A stretch of DNA of 64,000 nt from Brugia malayi (taxonomy: Eukaryota > Nematoda > Chromadorea > Rhabditida > Onchocercidae). Under the pieces are notes generated by a model. That model saw nothing but the letters and a program-made list of their open reading frames with translations. It made no database searches and was not told where the DNA came from. Of the stretch, positions 59,079 to 64,000 are shown one piece after another. The position numbers were made by a program, and so were the translations under genes. The DNA is taken from the NCBI RefSeq assembly GCF_000002995.4, contig NW_025062479.1:19526721-19590720 (forward strand). Reading direction: 5' to 3'. Every line of letters begins with the position of its first letter. Position 1 is the stretch's first letter.

Positions 59079-62000
59079 ATGAGTGGCACGTTGATAGACG
59101 TGACTGCATCAACTAGTGGAGCTGCGACACCACGGTCGAAGGTAAGTGATTGAAGATTTAGCTTGGAGACTTCGTGATGTCAATCCAAAAAGATTAATCA
59201 TGCTGCCATTACATGAGAAAAGAATTTCCTATATTGCAAACAATCTTTTTTATGAGAAGCAGTAATGGGTTCTTACAGAGACAATAAGGAACCATTCGTG
59301 GTTTATCACATCCATTTGTTTCCTTTTGAAACGAAATATCAGGTACAGCAAGCTTCGAACTATAGGTAATAAATTCCAGATCGATGCCCTCTCACGGGAT
59401 GATTTGATTCGTTTCGTCAAGAAACAAATTGATAAATTGAAAACTGCCAAGTGTGAAAATGAAAAACTCAAAGTGGAACTGGGAAAAGTGCTGAAGGATT
59501 TCAATGTATATTTATATTCCGTTCGAAATTTCATACTAAATTACACCGCGTAGCATTACGTTTCATTTATCACAATATTTTTCTTTCTTTGTTGTTACTG
59601 TGCCTTACTTTAAAGATTATAATTTTGAGACGGTGCAATTGTCTTTTTCTGTAGCCATTTGTGCCGTTTATTTTGGTAAAATAATCTATTCGTGCTATAA
59701 TTATTTTAACTTTTAAGTCTAAAGATAATGACTCATAAACAGTTATCCAAGCAATCTTCGCTTTATGTTTGAAATTGTATCAGGAATTTGAAGAAAAGCT
59801 GCGAGACGAGCAAGAAAAAAGCACGGAAAAAACGAGGGAAATTCGACAATTGAACGAAGTTAATTTTAGGATTTTTTCTCGATGATAGTAGCCGAATGCT
59901 TTTGAAATATTATTATCCAAATATAAAAACATTCGCCAGCGACATCAGCTGGATTTAAAAAAATAATTAGATGTTATGCCATATTTCAACATGCTGATAT
60001 TTTTTTTGTCTCGTCCTCTATGTATTGTTATAGGCAAGGCGCTAAATAGTTAAGAAGTAGTCTTAATATCAAAGGATAAAAAGACTCTAACGGCGCAAAA
60101 GACAACAGTTTTTCTTATTTTGCAACATTTTTTAGAAATGTAGTGATCTAGAAATGAAATGCTCAGATTTGGCGCTACAACTTGGGGAGCTGAAAACGCA
60201 GTTAGAAGAAGACCAGGTGAAATCTCATTGTTTTCAAATTTCATTAATTAAACATTAATGAAGTTTCACTGTATAAAAGTTAATACAAAGTATTTAATCG
60301 AGTAAATAGTTTTCCATCCACAGTTCATCAAAAAAGGAAGGAGTTGAGAAAAAAATTAACATGCAAGATTGCTACATCCAGGAATTTTCTCAAAACATTA
60401 AAATTTTCAGGATCTTGATGGAAAGCTTAAATCACATAAAGTTAACAGTGATTCGAATGGCGATGATGTTATCTCCATTCATATAGTCCAAGTACAAAAT
60501 GAGTTGACTTCAATGAAGAGTTTGCTCCGGAAACAAACAGAAGAATGCGATAAGGTATTTTATCATTTTTCAAGCAGTTTCTCTTCAAATATTTCCAACT
60601 TCCAGTTGTCAAACTTTTAAATACCATCATGAATCGATTTGCACCTAATTATTTCAGCAAACAAAGGAAAAGGAAAAATTGACATATACAGTGGCTGAAT
60701 TGCGTTCGTTATTGGACGATGCTTATGCACAACTCGAATCTTACAAAGAGGTTGTTTATCGTACTTTTTTATTTAATCAAAATAGGAAAGAAAATAAAAT
60801 TTAAATTAACTGATTTTTATGAAAAAAAACATGTAGTAGTTAGCTTCTTAAACCGTTATTTTATATTTAATTCATTTATTAATTGGCGATGGACTCATGA
60901 ATCATCATTAACTTTGTGACTTGCGCTGATTTCAGATCGCTAGTAAATTGCAATCTGGTTTTTAAGATTTTTCTGGAACATAAAAGCATGGTTTAAACAA
61001 TGTGAAATAATGAAGTAATATTTTTTATTGAATGCAGAAAAAAAGTATGGAAAATGTGATCACATTAGAAATGGCCGATTTTGAGAAAACGGTTGAACGA
61101 CTGCAGAAAGAGCTTAAAACAGTAAATTTCGAAAAACATTCACTGCAGTCACAGTTAGAATCAATGATGAAGGAAATGAACAATATTCATGAAGAAAAAG
61201 CTCTCCTCACTGATAATATTGCAGAACTGAATGCTGTCCTCAAAAATTTAAGGGAAGAAATGGAAGGCGAGTTTTTTTTTTTTCAAATTCCGAGAATATG
61301 TCAATGCTAGAATGTATAGTGATATAATAGGAAACAAAAATGCTGATTCCTACCGCTTATTTCACTTCAGAGAAAAAAACGGAACTTGCTTTACATAAAA
61401 AAGAGCGAAAAGATTTGGTCGAAGAACTACAGAAGCAGGTTTCTGCTCAAAATAGAGAACGCGATCAGTTGATATCAGTGATTGGAGTAAACGAGGAGAA
61501 GATTGGAGATTTGGAGGCACTGAATGCTTCATTGAATCGGCAATTGGCATCACTTTGTTCGCAACGTGAATCATTACAACGACAGTACGATGATCTCTCT
61601 GAAGAGCACTCAACTTTTAGGGTGAAATTATCAGATCGAATTGAACCTCCGATTAACCCTTCAAGATTCCAAACTGCTATTTTTTAAAATTGACATTTCA
61701 ACTTTATGTGGATGGACGGAGAGATGATAATTATAGACGCGAGCTCTTTATGTGTTGGAGCAAAAGAAAAGTGAGGATGATGAACGTGCGAAGGGAGAAA
61801 TTGAAATATTAGAGGAAACGATTCGGCAGCAAAATAGAACAATTGACAATTTGACGTAAGCTTTTAGTTGTTTAACTGCATTTGTTGGCTTTACTTGATT
61901 TCCTCTGGACGACTGTATCATCAAAATCACAAAATTTAGAGAAGAAAAGGATTTATTTCACAGATACATTCAAAATGGGACTTTTGCAACCGTAAAACTT

Positions 62001-63539
62001 TCTTTTTCAGCAATTCATATCGTATGTTACAAAATGAACTTGATTCCTCATCAGGACATATTAGAACACTTTCGACCGAAATATCAAATTTACAACGACA
62101 GCTCACCATTGTCACTGAATCTCACAAAAAAGAGCAAGTTATCCACTCGCTTTTATCCGTATTAGTTATTCATTATTGCAAACATTGTTTTTACTGTTGG
62201 AAATAATTCGTGTTTAGTAAAGTCGTCAAAAATTTTGGTCATAAAATTCAGCATTGTCTTTCAGAATCACGCTCCACCTTTTTTTTGAAAACAAGTCCCA
62301 AAAGCCGTACGTCATATTTCTAGATTGTCAGAACAGCGGCGAGAATTCGAATTACATTTTGCTTCTGAAGCAAAACTGAATAATGAATTATTGACTCAAA
62401 TTGATGCAAGTATTATTTCACATAATCAAGAAAAGGAAAATTTGTTGGTAATTGCTCGACAAGAACGTAAAGGCTTAGAGGAAGAAATGGAACGTTTAAG
62501 ACGTATGTTGGATGAAGAAGTGATGCGACGAAAAGAAATGGAAAAGATTCAAGTGGCAACGGCTACGCAGAATGTAGCTATCCAATTGCAGAAATCTTCT
62601 AAATATATTCTGCCGTTCAGGTCTGAAAAATTATGGTACCCTAAGTGCGATTAGTATTGCAAGCTTTATGCATTATTTCTTGAATATCTTTTTGTCAAGT
62701 TAAATGAATGTGTAATCGATTCATTGAGTTTGAAAAACAAACCACGCAATCTGTGTTTCGTACTGTACTTTTTACAAATTCACACAAAAGTAATAACTTA
62801 TCCAGGGACATCTGTTATAGCACCTATCTGATTCGACCCTCAATAGAGACCGCAGATGCAGTTGAAAAAGATATCAAATGTGATGATAATGATGAAAAAT
62901 GCGAGGAAAAGTCACTCGAAGAAGTAATTTATGGGGAATCTGAAGAACTGATTATAACTGATATTCGGAACCAAGCGGATACTTCAGTAACATCACAGAG
63001 TATTACCCAAATAATTACCAAACAAGTTCGATTATGCTTTCGATAACGATCTTGATCAGTATCGTGATTATTTCATTTACTGTTCGATTGAGTTTGAAAA
63101 ATGAAAGTTAAACTTCTTTCCATAAACTTCTTCGGAGATGAAGAAAAGTTTGATTTGGTATGCTGAAGCTCATTTCATTTTTAGTATGATCCGCAAAGAA
63201 TGAAAGACTATTGTATCTCACAGTGATGTAATAACACTCAGTAAAGAACATTTCCGAGGAAGTTTATGGAAAATTCACTGATTAATGCATATTTTATGAA
63301 ATTTGGTTTAGTTGGAACATACGCGAGAGCTTTTGAATGAAACAGAAGCAACAAATGCAAAATTGGTAGAGCAAGCGAAACTTTTGAAGGAAGAGATTCG
63401 CAGAATGGAACGTGATCGGGAGCGTCAAAGTCATCTGACCAATACTGAGTATTTAAAAAATGTTATCATGAAGGTAAATGAGTTTTTTTTTTTTTTTGAA
63501 ATTCTCCACACTATGTCAGAAATAGACATCTCCTAGACG

Positions 63540-63575
<36 letters not shown>

Positions 63576-64000
63576 ACAAATAGCTGAAATTTGATAGGAA
63601 TTTGGGCTGTTGATTTTTGAACTGATTTTCGATAGATGTGCTTTTCTGCCAGAAATTTCTGTGATCTGTATTTATAAGAACTATTTTCCCTCAGATGCAT
63701 TCATTATTACTCTTCACAAAAGCAATGTTACATCATATCAGTTATGATCTCAACCAGTTAGGTTTTTGGGACTGCTTCTTGGAATTTGATTTATGATATA
63801 GTTGTGTAAATCTAGTGATATATCGACCTCTGTAAATCCAAATATTTCTTTAATAAATGTGTTGCCACTGCAGCAATGATATATTTCCATGTTTATATAA
63901 CCAGATGTTTTAAGAAGATTTTTTATTTGATTTTTGTTAGTTCATTGCACCAGAAAAAGTTACCGATGAACGTGGTCGTCTGATACCTGTTCTGACAACG
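59079..64000 (+). CDS. GRIP-domain coiled-coil golgin (GCC2-like), 3' end beyond the window
   Basis: Peripheral trans-Golgi tether. Exons: 59079-59141 (MSGTLIDVTASTSGAATPRS), 59380-59505, 59784-59858, 60136-60216, 60411-60554, 60659-60751, 61038-61266, 61371-61621, 61737-61855, 62011-62137, 62324-62620, 62806-63025, 63312-63473 and 63941 to the edge. Exon 59380-59505 carries DALSRDDLIRFVKKQIDKL, which matches the conserved N-terminal motif of GCC2/GCC185. The middle is almost continuous coiled coil rich in Glu, Lys, Leu and Gln. An acidic insert (CDDNDEKCEEKSLEEVIYGE) precedes the GRIP domain, which starts with NTEYLKNVIMKF and ERGRLIPVL; in the family this domain binds Arl/Rab GTPases. Phases agree except between 62137 and 62324, where a small exon seems to be missing. 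The intron after 61266 has a GC donor. An acceptor at 59065 before the ATG may be a spliced-leader site. Confidence 0.9.

Noticed and set aside
59346..59379. Extra golgin exon VQQASNYR before 59380
   Set aside because: The frame ends in TAA at once, and the remaining gap to the next acceptor is too short to be an intron.

Overview
The window reads as nuclear DNA from a nematode, probably a clade III (spirurid or filarial-like) species. Evidence: it is AT-rich; all genes are cut by many small introns with T-rich TTTCAG-type acceptors; several first coding exons follow an unpaired acceptor just upstream of the ATG, as expected for spliced-leader trans-splicing; there is a nematode cuticle collagen; and the RNA polymerase II, PAK and AMPK-gamma proteins resemble nematode versions. 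The species assignment is inference. No viral, CRISPR, plasmid or bacterial features were seen.

Layout. 1-4861 (minus): an alpha-type nicotinic acetylcholine receptor subunit whose 3' end lies beyond the left edge. Its second intron (4511-1953) contains a complete five-exon cuticle collagen on the opposite strand (2599-4261). 5878-6788 (plus): a small secreted cysteine-rich protein gene with an in-frame TGA sitting in a perfect hairpin. 8496-8967: a 472-bp near-perfect second copy of a receptor segment carrying one complete exon. 10089-22517 (minus): the whole 35-exon gene for the largest subunit of RNA polymerase II (ama-1/RPB1; 1870 residues as I splice it), with its C-terminal heptad domain spread over the last ten exons. 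22.6-30.5 kb: no gene I can support. 30527-38978 (plus): a complete group I p21-activated kinase (pak-1-like, 13 exons, 638 residues). About 40.96-49.55 kb (plus): a receptor guanylate cyclase in more than 20 exons, whose cyclase domain has lost several catalytic residues. 53036-56803 (plus): a divergent AMPK gamma subunit with four CBS motifs and an apparent duplicated cassette exon. 59079 to the right edge (plus): a long coiled-coil golgin of the GCC2 type, cut by the window edge inside its GRIP domain.

The genes do not form one pathway. The receptor, guanylate cyclase and PAK genes act in neuronal or membrane signalling, AMPK gamma in energy sensing, RPB1 in transcription, the golgin in trans-Golgi trafficking and the collagen in cuticle. 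Exon boundaries were placed by hand from GT/AG (once GC/AG) signals, reading-frame phase and recall of family sequences. Most junctions are phase-consistent; the exceptions are stated.
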